Position numbers and translations under genes: made by a program | Shown here: positions 38,847-51,798 of the stretch, in pieces | Layout of the letters: each line of letters opens with the position of its first letter | Numbering within the stretch: the stretch's first letter is position 1 | The notes under the pieces: model-generated | Databases searched by the model: none | Told to the model about the DNA's origin: nothing | Seen by the model: the letters and a program-made list of their open reading frames with translations, nothing else | From: Leptospira interrogans | GTDB taxonomy: Bacteria > Spirochaetota > Leptospiria > Leptospirales > Leptospiraceae | Length of the DNA stretch: 64,000 nt | Assembly: GCF_900156205.1 (NCBI RefSeq) | Contig: NZ_FTNA01000005.1 | Coordinates: 178,549-242,548 of the forward strand | Reading direction: 5' to 3'

Positions 38847-41011
38847 AGTTTAGAAACCGCTTATTTTTGTCGCTGATGATCGTTGCTCTTTCGGGAATTC
38901 ACTCCGAAAACGGTTATTTATATCTCGAAAATGGAATTTTAGATTATTCGAATATTCCCTCCTCTTCGCCTAAAACCGGAAACGAATCCAAAGGAAAAAA
39001 GTCCGTATATTTTTCCAAAAAAGGTTTGAACTTTAAAATTCCTCTCTCCTACAACGTGGTTGAACGTCTGCGTATAGAAAATTCCGGCGAAAAAGAAGTT
39101 TCTATCAAAGTAAACTCAAAGGCGGAAAAAAATTTACTCTACGGTGTGACGGGAGAAGGAGGAGATTCCTTTATCAAAATTCCTCCCGGAAACGTACTCT
39201 CTTTGCCCGTGCGATTTTTCGCTCAAGACACGTTACCCGGAACCTATTCCTTGGAAAATTCCATATCGGACGAACAGGGAAATATTTTAGACACGATCCG
39301 GGGAACGGTCGAGATTACCAAACCGGATTTTAAAATCGAAACGGAACTTCTGAAAAAAACTCCTCTCGTTCAACAGTTTCGTTTTAAAAACAAAGGGGAC
39401 ACACTTGCGAATCTTTCCATCCGTTTAAAAAATTCGGATTCGCTACGAATGGAACCCTCCGTAGACCACTATCTATTTCCAAAAGACGGATCCTTAGAAA
39501 TTGCGGTTTATACTACGAACAGATTGGAAAAAAATCAAAGCGCGTCCTTTCATGTCTCCTCATCGGGGATCGAAAAAGAAGTTCCTTTTCTTTTCGAAGC
39601 TGCGTCTGCCGACTCCGTTGAAATGGTCAGCTTGGATCCGATCGTTCGTCTGAGAAATAAAGATTGGTACTGTACAAATCGACCGATCATCCATATGTCT
39701 TACACGGTTCCCTACTTCGAAAAAAAGGAAGTTCAAAATTTAGGATTCACTTCTAAGTTTTCTTGGCTGACTTCGAAAGGAGAAGGTTCCGATACAAACG
39801 GAAACGATAAAGCGGATCATTGGACTCTGACCGAAAAAGGGAACGTCATCATGGCGGGAGACGACTACGACGAAGACGGAGAGATCGACTTTTTTCGGGA
39901 ACAAGACAGCGAGAATCGCACTCTCAACCGAGCCTATTTCAAAAAAGACGGCAAATGGTTCGAAACGAATATCGTGGATTTATATCTGATCAGTTCCTAT
40001 CTTCCGTTTAACGACGGAGCAAACGTTCAACCCCACGATCTGGAAGTTTTGATAAACGACGTATCCTTCGCTCAGGAAAAACAAATCATTCCGACGGGCT
40101 CCAGACTTCGTCGAATCCCCTTACATCGATTCAACGAAAATCAAATAAACGGTTATTCGGAAAACAGAATCACGGTACGAACGAGTCATCTGCCGGAAGC
40201 GAACTACCAGGTGAACGCGGAAAATACTCTTCTAATCTTTTATTCCACTATACAAATTCCGGTGGTCTCTCGGAAAAAATTGGATCTGAACATAAAGACG
40301 ATTTCGGAGAATATCGCTGAAGAGGAAAAAAAAGCCGCCGATGAACCGAATGAAGTAAAAAAGGAAGCCTCTCTCAATCTATTGTCTAAACTCAAACAAT
40401 TGAGAGATCAGAAACTCAAGGAAATCGAAAAATTCTTTCAGGAACATTCGGAAGCGGATACTGCTTTAAAACTCACCGGGGTTCAGTACAGAGGGGCCGA
40501 CTTGGCGGTGTACGGTTCCGATCTTTCGATCCAGGGAAACGGAATTTCCGGTAAGATCAGAAACATGGGCTACGAGTCTTTACCCTACACGGTTTCTCTC
40601 TTCCAATCGTCCGAAAAAGGATATACGTTAGTCGAAACACAGGAAGGCAGGAACCTACCTCCCTTTGCCAAAAGGAACTTTCGTTTTTCGATCAAAAATT
40701 TTTCGGACAAAAAACGTAAGATCTATAAAATCACGATTTCACCCAAGGATAAAAAAAAGGAAGAGCTTGTGACGAGCAACAATCAGGCTCATTTAATCGT
40801 AGGAAAGGAAAATAACGCGGCTGAATTGAAAAAGGAAATGGTGGCCTTAGCCTCGGAAATGGGTCTTACAAACGATCAGGTCACTCTCGTTTCCAAACCT
40901 GCCATTCCGGAATTCAGCTTGAAAGAGTTAGAGAACGTAAAGATGAACCAAATCGAATTTCCCTGGCCGCAAAAACTCAAAAAAGAAGAACGAAAATTCA
41001 TTTTGGAATGA
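38843..41011 (+). CDS. Large secreted protein with Ca-binding-like motif
   Basis: 722 residues. Signal peptide at 1-20 (LFLSLMIVALSGIHS). Beta-rich N-terminal half (LRIENSGEKEVSIKV, SLPVRFFAQDTLPGTYSLEN resemble Ig-like or CARDB-like strands). DTNGNDKADHW near 321 and GDDYDEDGEIDFF near 339 match calcium-binding loops of the EF-hand/dockerin sort. A charged helical region (about 490-540) and another beta-rich domain follow. No enzyme signature. Co-translated with the TPR gene upstream. Probably periplasmic or surface, binding calcium; role unknown. Confidence 0.6.
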   Translation: MKFRNRLFLSLMIVALSGIHSENGYLYLENGILDYSNIPSSSPKTGNESKGKKSVYFSKKGLNFKIPLSYNVVERLRIENSGEKEVSIKVNSKAEKNLLYGVTGEGGDSFIKIPPGNVLSLPVRFFAQDTLPGTYSLENSISDEQGNILDTIRGTVEITKPDFKIETELLKKTPLVQQFRFKNKGDTLANLSIRLKNSDSLRMEPSVDHYLFPKDGSLEIAVYTTNRLEKNQSASFHVSSSGIEKEVPFLFEAASADSVEMVSLDPIVRLRNKDWYCTNRPIIHMSYTVPYFEKKEVQNLGFTSKFSWLTSKGEGSDTNGNDKADHWTLTEKGNVIMAGDDYDEDGEIDFFREQDSENRTLNRAYFKKDGKWFETNIVDLYLISSYLPFNDGANVQPHDLEVLINDVSFAQEKQIIPTGSRLRRIPLHRFNENQINGYSENRITVRTSHLPEANYQVNAENTLLIFYSTIQIPVVSRKKLDLNIKTISENIAEEEKKAADEPNEVKKEASLNLLSKLKQLRDQKLKEIEKFFQEHSEADTALKLTGVQYRGADLAVYGSDLSIQGNGISGKIRNMGYESLPYTVSLFQSSEKGYTLVETQEGRNLPPFAKRNFRFSIKNFSDKKRKIYKITISPKDKKKEELVTSNNQAHLIVGKENNAAELKKEMVALASEMGLTNDQVTLVSKPAIPEFSLKELENVKMNQIEFPWPQKLKKEERKFILE

Positions 41012-41015
41012 TTTT

Positions 41016-41632
41016 ATGAAACTACATTCACTTTTACTCATATTATTTACGCTCCTATCGTTAACGATCCAAACAAAACGGTACACGCCTATCAAGAACA
41101 AAAAAATAACTGTCTGTTTCCTGTAAAAGATGGAAATCTATGGCAATACCAAATCTATAAGGACGGCCAAAAGGTGGGCGTCTTAAAGATGGAAGTTGTC
41201 GATGGGAAAGAGGATAACACTAAAGTATCCGATCTTCTCGGTGAACTTTATCCAGACTCATGGACTGGAAGTATAAAATTCGAAGACAGTTATCTGCAAA
41301 AGACCTACTATCAATCCGTTTTTAATTACTACGCAGGTTACGTCTATTTATTCGACCTCCAGGAAAAAAGGCTGTTTCCTTTTTTGAGACAATATCTTCG
41401 GGAAGGGGATCAAATCGGAAATCGAGTGGTCACTTCCTCCGGAACAAAATCGTTCCAAGGCAAACGGCTCCAAACCTTCGTCTTGAAGGATTTAAACGAA
41501 CCGATCGTGGAAGAATACATGGAATACACGGGTTTGTACTATTACAAAAACGGAAACTTGGAATATAAGTTGGAAGCGGCGATGGTGCAAAACTGTTCCT
41601 ATTACGTCGACTCTCCCGGCAGACCACGATAA
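41016..41632 (+). pseudogene. Secreted protein gene with a one-base frameshift
   Basis: ATG at 41016 opens a signal peptide (MKLHSLLLILFTLLSLTI) that runs out of frame and stops early. The frame from about 41080 on encodes TVHAYQEQKNNCLFPVKDGN and continues to the stop at 41632. Adding one A to the AAAA run at 41075-41078 would join them into an intact protein of about 205 residues. So one base has been lost in the run, by real mutation, phase variation or sequence error. It is the third gene of a set with the TPR and 722-residue genes. Family not recognised. Confidence 0.72.
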
Positions 41633-41707
41633 GGTCTTTAAAAAGATCTTACTACAAACGGAAATTTTTATTGCAAAACACTGTTTCAGTGCAAAAACTA
41701 GATACTT

Positions 41708-41813
41708 TATTAGAGTTGTTGGAAAATTAATTCTCCCTCTTGTTTCTGTTTTATGAAATGGTCAATTGAAGTAGTTTTGTTAATCGCCTTTGGATTTCTT
41801 AATAACTCTATTA
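41708..41813. mobile_element. 98-bp inverted-repeat element, copy 5
   Basis: Element 41713-41808, left end GAGTTGTTGGAAAATT, right end degenerate (TTTCTTAATAACTC). Flanked by perfect TATTA direct repeats at 41708-41712 and 41809-41813. Confidence 0.72.
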
Positions 41814-41881
41814 TATAGATCTGAGTAAAATAAAAATATATTAATATTTAATTATATTTTACTTTTCAAGGAATCATTTTA

Positions 41882-42307
41882 ATGTCTAAGATAAAATTTA
41901 CAGATCCAAACGTTGCCGAAGTATTTAAAAACTATCCTAACGAGGCCCGCGAAAAGTTACTCGAGTTGAGAAAACTCATTTTTAATACCGCCAATTCAAT
42001 TGAAGGTGTAGGCACCTTGGAAGAAACCTTAAAATGGGGTCAACCTAGTTATCTTACTTCGGAAACAAAAAGTGGAAGTACAATTCGAATTGATAAAGTT
42101 CCATCAAAAGAAGATAAATACGCACTCTATTTCCATTGTCAGACAAATTTAATCTCTACTTTTAAAGAACTTTTTCCCAAAAAGTTTGAGTTCGAAGGAA
42201 ATCGCTCCATTCATTTAAACGTCAAAGATCCTATTCCAAATAAAGAATTGAAAGTCTGTATTTCTTTGGCGTTGACATATCATCTAAATAAAAAACGAAA
42301 AAGATAA
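41882..42307 (+). CDS. DUF1801 (YdhG-like) protein
   Basis: 141 residues. N-terminal VAEVFKNYPNEAREKLLELR, then LKWGQPSYLT near 50 and YALYFHCQTNL near 78, as in the DUF1801 fold. Found widely; function unknown, small and cytoplasmic. Starts soon after a 98-bp element. Ends with a basic KKRKR tail. Confidence 0.78.
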   Translation: MSKIKFTDPNVAEVFKNYPNEAREKLLELRKLIFNTANSIEGVGTLEETLKWGQPSYLTSETKSGSTIRIDKVPSKEDKYALYFHCQTNLISTFKELFPKKFEFEGNRSIHLNVKDPIPNKELKVCISLALTYHLNKKRKR

Positions 42308-42480
42308 AACATTTTGGAAAGCTACAGATAAATACGCATAACGTTCATTAAGCGAGAAGAAATCTTTATTTTTTGAATCTACCTTTACTCAATAATTGCA
42401 CACAAATTCCAAACTATTATAATTAAAAACTGATTTTTTAAATTTTAGAAAAAATTAAATGAACCTATAATTTTTCTTTT

Positions 42481-43485
42481 CTAAACTTCCGGCTTCATTC
42501 CATGAGAAAGATCGTCTGTAAGAATTTCAAACGCGGTTTTACGACTCGAAGTCAGTTTTAAGAAAGTGAGATCTTCTTTCCTCTTAACAAATAGTTCCGT
42601 GCTTGCAATCTTACTATTGAGGCAATATTTCCAACCACCGGGAGGATTCCAATACTGAAGACAAGCGAAGTCCTTGGGTTCGGCATAAATTCTACCTTTA
42701 AGTTGAATCTCTTTCGAACTCGCGGAAAAATTCCAATCGAAGTAACGATACTGAGCCCTTCCAAAACTTTTAAAAGGATGATTGAGTTTATAATCCTTTC
42801 CTCTAAAACGAAATACGATAGGAGTAATTGCAGGAATCCAGAAAGGTCCTATTTTTAAATTAGCGGTAGCAAGTTCTAAAAAAGAATCTATTTCTTCCTC
42901 AAAACCAACAACCTGTCCCCAAGCATATTGATCCGTATGTTTGGAACCCCAGTTATGATTATGACTTCCTAACCAATCTTGGACTGGAATCTCTTTCGAA
43001 TCTAATTTCAAATTACCATTAAGTTTCACCAAAGGATTTCCGACTAAAACTTTCGCTTTTGGAAAAGATCCCTGGTATAAGTTTTCAGGAAAAAGAAAGA
43101 GCGGAGGGCTTCCATTTGAAATATTTAAGTCCCAGAAAAAATCTTCGGAATCTTTTTTATTTCCAGCACTTCCTTTAAGATGAGAATCAGAAAGTTCTGA
43201 ATCTCCTATCATTATAGATAAAGGAGTAGTATTAAATTTACATTTATCGATTGGGAATTCAGACTTAGAAACGAACCGAGTATTTTTTTCGCCGTCAAAA
43301 TAAATCGCCCAAAGTTCGCCCATTGCCTTTTCGGGAAAGTTTTTTGGAGAAAAAATCGTATAACGAATCCATATCGCCTTACAAGTGTTAGGATGATTAG
43401 CTCTAACAAACCAACTTTCATAATGCCCCTTCGAATCGTTCTCTTTAAATCTAGGATGATTGAAATTAGATAGGATCACGTTCAC
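42481..43485 (-). CDS. Hypothetical protein, lipocalin/AttH-like
   Basis: 334 residues, no signal peptide. Opens with FKENDSKGHYESWFVRAN, then GSHNHNWGSKHTDQYAWGQ near 190 and CLQYWNPPGGWKYCLNSK near 280. These phrases (a 'W.H.WG..H...W.Q' segment and a late Tyr/Trp-rich strand) recall AttH/CrtC or tocopherol-cyclase-type lipocalin folds, which bind hydrophobic molecules. No catalytic assignment possible. Single gene with repeats downstream of its start. Confidence 0.5.
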   Translation of the reverse strand: MNVILSNFNHPRFKENDSKGHYESWFVRANHPNTCKAIWIRYTIFSPKNFPEKAMGELWAIYFDGEKNTRFVSKSEFPIDKCKFNTTPLSIMIGDSELSDSHLKGSAGNKKDSEDFFWDLNISNGSPPLFLFPENLYQGSFPKAKVLVGNPLVKLNGNLKLDSKEIPVQDWLGSHNHNWGSKHTDQYAWGQVVGFEEEIDSFLELATANLKIGPFWIPAITPIVFRFRGKDYKLNHPFKSFGRAQYRYFDWNFSASSKEIQLKGRIYAEPKDFACLQYWNPPGGWKYCLNSKIASTELFVKRKEDLTFLKLTSSRKTAFEILTDDLSHGMKPEV

Positions 43486-44516
43486 AATTTTCCTTAAATC
43501 AAAAAATTTGTGACCCTTTACTATCGAACTTTTTTACTTTCTCAAGTAGAATTCTACTTTTTAAATTGAATTTTTGCTTTGAGGTAGTTCTAAAATTTAT
43601 ATATATGTAGGAACTCATACTAAATATTAGAACTTGAAGGTTCGCAAATATGACGGTTTTTGTAGGAACTTACATTATTTTATTAAAAATTTCTAAAGAA
43701 TTATCACGCAAATTCCTTTAGGTTTTGGGACAAGCTCACTGTTTAAAAATCTATAAATCTCCCGAAGAGACTTAATTTGTGGGAACTATTACATTTTGTT
43801 ATGACTTAAACATCATCGATCGTGGTTTCTTTTTAAATTTTATGACAATCAGTTTATGTAAGAGTTCCTACATTTTAGTATCTGGATTTTAAAATAATAA
43901 TTTTAAAAAATCCTCAAACAAGCACTCTCATCACTCGTTTATCTTTTTTATTTAACGTGAATTGAAAGTAAGAGATTTTTTTATAAAACCAGAGTTTTCC
44001 GTAAAAAATAAAAAATGTGGGAACTACCATAAGATTGATGTTTTACGATTAAATTTTGAAAATGTAGGAACTACTCATACGAGTTAAATCACAAAAAAAA
44101 ATGAATGCTTAAAAATTTATAATGTGACTTAACCTATAGGAACACCACATTTTATTGAAAATTCAAAAATGATTCATTTTAAAGTGAGTTCGGCATAAGA
44201 ACCAAGATTCATTTTTCTGAAAAAAGTTGAGATCTGAATTGTGCAGATCTTATCTAAAATGTGAGAACTTTTACAATTTATAATAGCAAAAAGAACTATT
44301 CAAAAACTCTATTTTGTTTTAAGAGACTTAATCTGTAGGAACTACCACAAATCACGATTTTACGAACAAATCCTTAAATTGTAAGAACTCATACTTTTAG
44401 AAAATTCTTTCCCATAATCTCCAAAAACTCACGTTAGTTTTATGATTTTTTGAACAAGTTCTAAAACAAACGAATAACACCGTTTTATTGATAATAGATG
44501 GAATTTTTCAAAAACT
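43486..44516. repeat. Repeat-filled intergenic region
   Basis: About 1 kb without a gene. TGTGGGAACT-type palindromes near 43606, 43658, 43778, 43857, 44016, 44061, 44136, 44260, 44334 and 44379. The final right half of a 98-bp element (44483-44519, AATTTTTCAAAAACTC) overlaps the end of the next gene. Confidence 0.7.
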
Positions 44517-46065
44517 CTATTTTAAATCCAATACGTTTACAGAAATTTTCTTTAAATCGACCGAATAAAATTTATATTGATTATCGCTTGAAAAGCCCTC
44601 TACAAAAAAACGATTTAGAGATTTACGATATACTAAATTCCTCATTTGAAACGAAGACTCTAAACCATCCGAATTCGCAAAGATGATTTGAACCGGTATC
44701 GGATTATAGGAAGAATTGGAAAAAATTAAACTCAACTCTTCTTGATCTGAAGTAAACAAAGGAGTTGCTAAAATCGCATCCAAAGAAAATTCAGGAAAAG
44801 GAACACAATATTGAGGTTGTATTAAACTTTTCTGAAATAGAGAGCCCTTCCCATACTTACAAATAAATGAAGGTTGGTTAGAAATGTTAAACTCAGTTCT
44901 CATTCTTCGATAATCCCAAAAAGGTGTGGGATTTTTTTCTCCGGAAAATAATTTTTCATCCAAAAGTTTACCATAATTAGAATCTGCTTCATCAGAATCA
45001 GATTCTTCCGTTTTATCTAAAACGTTTTTTCCTAAAAAATATTCAAACACAGGGTCAGCAGTATCGGCGTTCAAAAGACTTATAACTTTTAACAGCCCAG
45101 AGCTACTTTCAAAATTTTTAAAACACACCCTGGATAAAAGTTCTTCCGATTCATCTCCTGGAGAAAACTTTTTCGAAAGATTAGAACAAGCTTCCTGTTT
45201 TCTTCCAGAGATCAAAAGGGTTTTTGCAGTTTCAATTTCACTTCGCTCTTTATTAGCATAAGAACCGCTCATCCAAAAGTATCTCGCAGAAGAATCGTAT
45301 TTTCCTAAGTTTCTAAGAAACTTTCCATATAAATACAAAAGATCCGATTTACCTTCTTCGCTTAACATTTTCAGTTTGCCGCCTGAATAGATTCTTTTAT
45401 AGGCACTACCTCTTCCCGAATGAAGAGTAAAACTGATACGCAAAGCCAAAGAAGTTTCGGAAGATAAAACTCCTTTCATTTCTCCAAAAGCGTGTATTTT
45501 TTCCCAACCGTCAAAGTCACCCGTTTTGATCTTTACCGCATAACAAACCTTATAGAGCGAAGCATTTTCCTTTTTTAAAAGGATTTTAAACAATAACGGC
45601 ATCTCTGGAATTACAACGGTTTCGAACGTTTGTATTGTAGGTATTTCCTCCTCGATAAATTCTTCTTTTGATTGTACCGATTTGACTTCTTGAAAAAAAG
45701 CATCTGGTTTTGGAATTGGTTTACTACAACCGGAAACAACAGAAACCAACGCAAAAGGACTTACATTCAAACCGTTCGCAAGTTCTGTTACGATCGCAGG
45801 ATATTTTCCTTTTTTATCCGTAATTTTTCCAGAACGAATCATGATTAAAATAGCGGGAATGTATTTGCGATATTTCTCATAAAGAAAAAAAAGTCTAGAA
45901 GACGCGGTTTTACGTATATCCGATTTTTGTGAAGTTCGAACTAATTCTTCGTATAAAGGGATTGAAAACAACGGATCTTCTTTTTCCATCGCATACGCTT
46001 CTTCATAAGAAACAGAATGTAGGCTATAGATAAAAATTAAGAATATAATAATAAAATAATAAATT

Positions 46066-46076
<11 letters not shown>
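44517..46076 (-). CDS. Hypothetical membrane-anchored repeat protein
   Basis: 519 residues. Signal or anchor at 3-22 ([19 protein letters not shown]), then a helical TPR-like region ([20 protein letters not shown]) and a long body with [20 protein letters not shown]. The end of the gene lies in the right half of a 98-bp element at 44483-44519, so the C-terminus may have been altered. Overlaps the PBP gene by 11 bp and is co-transcribed with it; a periplasmic partner in cell wall synthesis is a reasonable guess. Family not recognised. Confidence 0.58.
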
Positions 46077-48822
<2,746 letters not shown>

Positions 48823-48858
48823 AATTGTCGGAAAATGTACGAATTCCAGACAAGCAAT

Positions 48859-49755
48859 TTAATTCTCTTTTTCTCTCCTTTCCGTAATCACTGTAAAATC
48901 ACAACCCTTGAGTATTTCGGTCGGAACTACGTCACCTTCCTTCAAAGGAAACATAGAAATCGAAAGAATCTTCAAACCTAACTCTCTCAATCGATGGGTG
49001 ACACCGAGCCCCTCGTCGCTATGAAAACGACCGTTAATATGAATCACTTTTCTATTTTTCATCAAAAAAATGTTCGCGATCGAGTCCGCCATTCCTGCGT
49101 CCCAAAGATACTGAGCGTCTATAAATCTATTTTCCGAACTTGCTCCAGGATGTTTTCTGAGAGTATTTTTGATTTTGATCTCATAAGTTTCCTGGGAAAA
49201 TTTACGGATCAAATATTTTGGAGGTAAAAACACGGAACGAATCCGAAACAGTGCTTCAAGTCCATTAGAAGCTACTAAATTTACGTATTTTCTAGGAACG
49301 TTAGACGCAAGCACTGGAATTTTATGTTCTTTTGCAAATTTAATAAAAGGATGATAATCCCGAATATAATTGGGCCAAAGTGTCAGAGAATTTAAATAAG
49401 CCGTTTCCGTGATCTGACCTGTCAAATATTCATCCAAAGTTTTTTGCTGATCCCTTTCCAACATTTCCAAAGATAAAATTACAGGAGTTTTCAAAGCAAT
49501 TTTCTGAAACCAATACAGGCGAATTCTATGCCCCACTACGTCATCATGCTCCTCCCCGAATATCAAAACATCATAATTTTCTAATTTTTTAAAAATCATA
49601 TCAGAATCTACAAATTCTCCGGTAGACCCACTTTGAATAGACGCTGGTATTGGAATTTCTTTAATTTCCGATTTTTTATCTGGAAATATTGGATTTGTAT
49701 TTCCTAATATAATGAATAAAAATACTATGAAGTTTTTTCTTAAAGTAAGAATCAC
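48859..49755 (-). CDS. ChaN-like haem-binding lipoprotein family
   Basis: 298 residues, signal peptide ([16 protein letters not shown]). ChaN signatures: [11 protein letters not shown] near 70, [10 protein letters not shown] near 93, DYHPFIKFA near 135 and [15 protein letters not shown] near 235. Family members bind haem or are linked to iron uptake in other bacteria; structural homologues resemble metallohydrolases. It is the first gene of a ChaN-PBP-unknown operon (37 bp before the PBP). The lipobox Cys is not evident, so it may be periplasmic rather than lipidated. Confidence 0.8.
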   Translation of the reverse strand: MILTLRKNFIVFLFIILGNTNPIFPDKKSEIKEIPIPASIQSGSTGEFVDSDMIFKKLENYDVLIFGEEHDDVVGHRIRLYWFQKIALKTPVILSLEMLERDQQKTLDEYLTGQITETAYLNSLTLWPNYIRDYHPFIKFAKEHKIPVLASNVPRKYVNLVASNGLEALFRIRSVFLPPKYLIRKFSQETYEIKIKNTLRKHPGASSENRFIDAQYLWDAGMADSIANIFLMKNRKVIHINGRFHSDEGLGVTHRLRELGLKILSISMFPLKEGDVVPTEILKGCDFTVITERREKEN

Positions 49756-50450
49756 AGAACCACCTCTAGCCTATCACCAAACAAAGATTTTACGTAGTAT
49801 CATTTTAAAATTCTTCTATTTTGTTGCCGAACCAAAATTCTAAATGTTTTTCAAGATAAAAATTTAAATAAAATAGTTTTTTAATTCTTCATAAGTTTTG
49901 AGACAACTCAACAGCTATGCTTTATAGATAAAATTTACAATACTATCTATAAAATTGAGTATTGTGAATTTTAATTGTAAAACATTGTTTTACTTAAAAC
50001 TATATAATAAAATACACAATCGTTTACACATCAATCCTGTGAAATTCAGCTTAAAAAAATCTGGGCAAATTTAGAGTGTTTTCAGCTCCAGTCAATAAAT
50101 TGCATGAAAAAAACGTAATACAATATTTAATCTTAAGTTGCAATTTATTATAGAAGCAAAACGGCTTTAGTTTGAAAGAGCATTCTTCTGAGTTCCTAAA
50201 TTTCAATCTATTTCGCATTAGATTATACCGAACATCCATTAATCGACACTTTACCGCAACATTTACAGATACTCAATTTTGCAGGGATCAGTAATATAGA
50301 ACATTATATACTTCATTTTATGGCCTGAAATATGCATCAATTTTAATATAACTCCAAAACTTTCATTTTGAAGTTTTTAATAGTTTAGAATTTTATAGAG
50401 ATTTTAAATTCAAAAGTTCTATTAAAGAAGAATGTTTCAAATGCATACAG
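49756..50450. repeat. Repeat-bearing intergenic region
   Basis: No convincing gene. 49937-50010 has an AAAATTGAGTATTGTGAATT phrase repeated near 53896, and 50036-50235 is a copy of the larger degenerate repeat (GTGAAATTCAGC..., CAATAAATTGCATG...). Confidence 0.55.
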
Positions 50451-50999
50451 TCACTTTAAGAGAGTCTCAATTTTTTGAGTCACTGCGGAACTATCAGGCT
50501 CAACAGAAGAACGGTATCTCGCTTCTATTGTTCCACTTTTTGATATTAAAATTTTTTCGAAGTTCCATTCTACTTCTCCCGGATTTGGAGAATTTTGAAT
50601 CAGATAAAAATATAAAGGATGAATGTCCTTTCCTTTGACTGAAATTTTAGACATCATATCAAAACTTGCACCTTTTTGAATTCTGCAAAACGTTTCGATT
50701 TCTTGATCGGTTCCTGGTTCTTGGCCTCCAAAATTATTAGCGGGAAAACCTACTACTGCAAATCCTTGATCCTTATATTTTTTATAAACTTTTTCGAGAT
50801 GTTCGTATTGATAGGTATAACCACATTTAGAAGCTACGTTCACCACCATCACTACCTTTCCCTTATATTTAGAAAGAGACACTTCGTTTCCTTTGATGTC
50901 TTTTACTTTGAAATCATAAAAACTTCCCTTTGCAAAAATCCCCGCTAATGGTAAAAAAATTCCTAAAGTCATAAACCAAATGAAATACTTTGAATACAT
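50451..50999 (-). CDS. Glutathione peroxidase family thiol peroxidase
   Basis: 182 residues when begun at the ATG at 50999, which has AAGGAG eight bases upstream; an ATG at 51020 lies before that site and is unlikely. Signal peptide ([19 protein letters not shown]) sends it to the periplasm. Cys peroxidatic centre in NVASKCGYT, the Gln of the catalytic triad in FGGQEPG and the Trp in VEWNFEK are present. A Cys-type enzyme, no selenocysteine. It should reduce peroxides with thioredoxin-type donors. Single gene. Confidence 0.85.
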   Translation of the reverse strand: MYSKYFIWFMTLGIFLPLAGIFAKGSFYDFKVKDIKGNEVSLSKYKGKVVMVVNVASKCGYTYQYEHLEKVYKKYKDQGFAVVGFPANNFGGQEPGTDQEIETFCRIQKGASFDMMSKISVKGKDIHPLYFYLIQNSPNPGEVEWNFEKILISKSGTIEARYRSSVEPDSSAVTQKIETLLK

Positions 51000-51175
51000 A
51001 AAACTGGCTCCTTCTTTCATAAATTTAAATCCAAACCTTTATTTACTTCAATCGTTTTTCTAAACTGAAATTATAGGAAAGTCATCTATTCTATGTTAAA
51101 TAAAGTAAATTCGGTGTAAGATTTTGTTTTATGAAACCTAATTTTTCCATAAAAAATAAAATGTAGGAATTCCAA

Positions 51176-51263
51176 TAGAGTTGTTAAAAAATTAACTTTC
51201 TTCCGTTTTTTTCATGAAAACGAATAGAAAATCGTTTGTAGATGTTTTTTCTCAACAACTCTA
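51176..51263. mobile_element. Inverted-repeat element copy 6, diverged
   Basis: Ends GAGTTGTTAAAAAATTAA and TTTTTTCTCAACAACTC, 84 bp between outer bases (51178-51261). Interior divergent from other copies; no clean target duplication. Confidence 0.55.
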
Positions 51264-51582
51264 TTCGCGAAAAATGAACGTTTTAAAATTTGCATGATGA
51301 CAAATCTGTAGGAGCTCTCACGAATCATCTAGTTTACAGTGAAATCTTTTTCTCTACAAACTCACGTTAAATCATTGTTCTAAAATTTTAGAGAACATTA
51401 TAAAAATTGAATTATTCAAAAACTTGCAGATATCTACTATGCGGGTGCATAAAAATACTACCAAACATTAACGGACTATTTTACCAAAGATGTAGAAATT
51501 CTCAAAAATTGTGTCTGACTGAGAATTGTTAACTTTTTGAAGGAGATCCTACATTCTAAGTTTTTTAAACAAGCTCAACATA

Positions 51583-51742
51583 GTAACGTGAGTTCGGTAT
51601 AACCAATACGAAAGAGATTGATGCGAGGAAAACTCAACACAACGCTCTCTATGAATCGCGTTGTGAGGTGGGAACTAAGTTTTACAGAGGATTTGTCGTA
51701 ACTCCGACAGATTTATATTGAGATCAAATATTTGTGGTTATG
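51583..51742. mobile_element. Degenerate relative of the 279-bp element
   Basis: Shares AACTCAACACAACGCTCTC, TCGCGTTGTG, GTGGGAACTAAGTTTTACAG and a TTTGTGGTTATG end with the element inserted at 54633-54911. The left terminal repeat is not recognisable. An old, shortened copy or a solo fragment. Confidence 0.5.
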
Positions 51743-51798
51743 ATAGAGAGCAGCATTGAATTTATTATTCGCCCAGATATTCTTACGCCAAACTCACG

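Larger units (their letters stand above)
51021..51798. repeat. Repeat-bearing intergenic region
   Basis: No gene in 780 bp. Contains 98-bp element copy 6, degenerate palindromes near 51310 and 51545, and a degenerate relative of the 279-bp element (about 51583-51742). Confidence 0.6.

Noticed and set aside
50051..50239. 62-codon frame on the minus strand
   Set aside because: Lies wholly in the degenerate dispersed repeat; no ribosome site.
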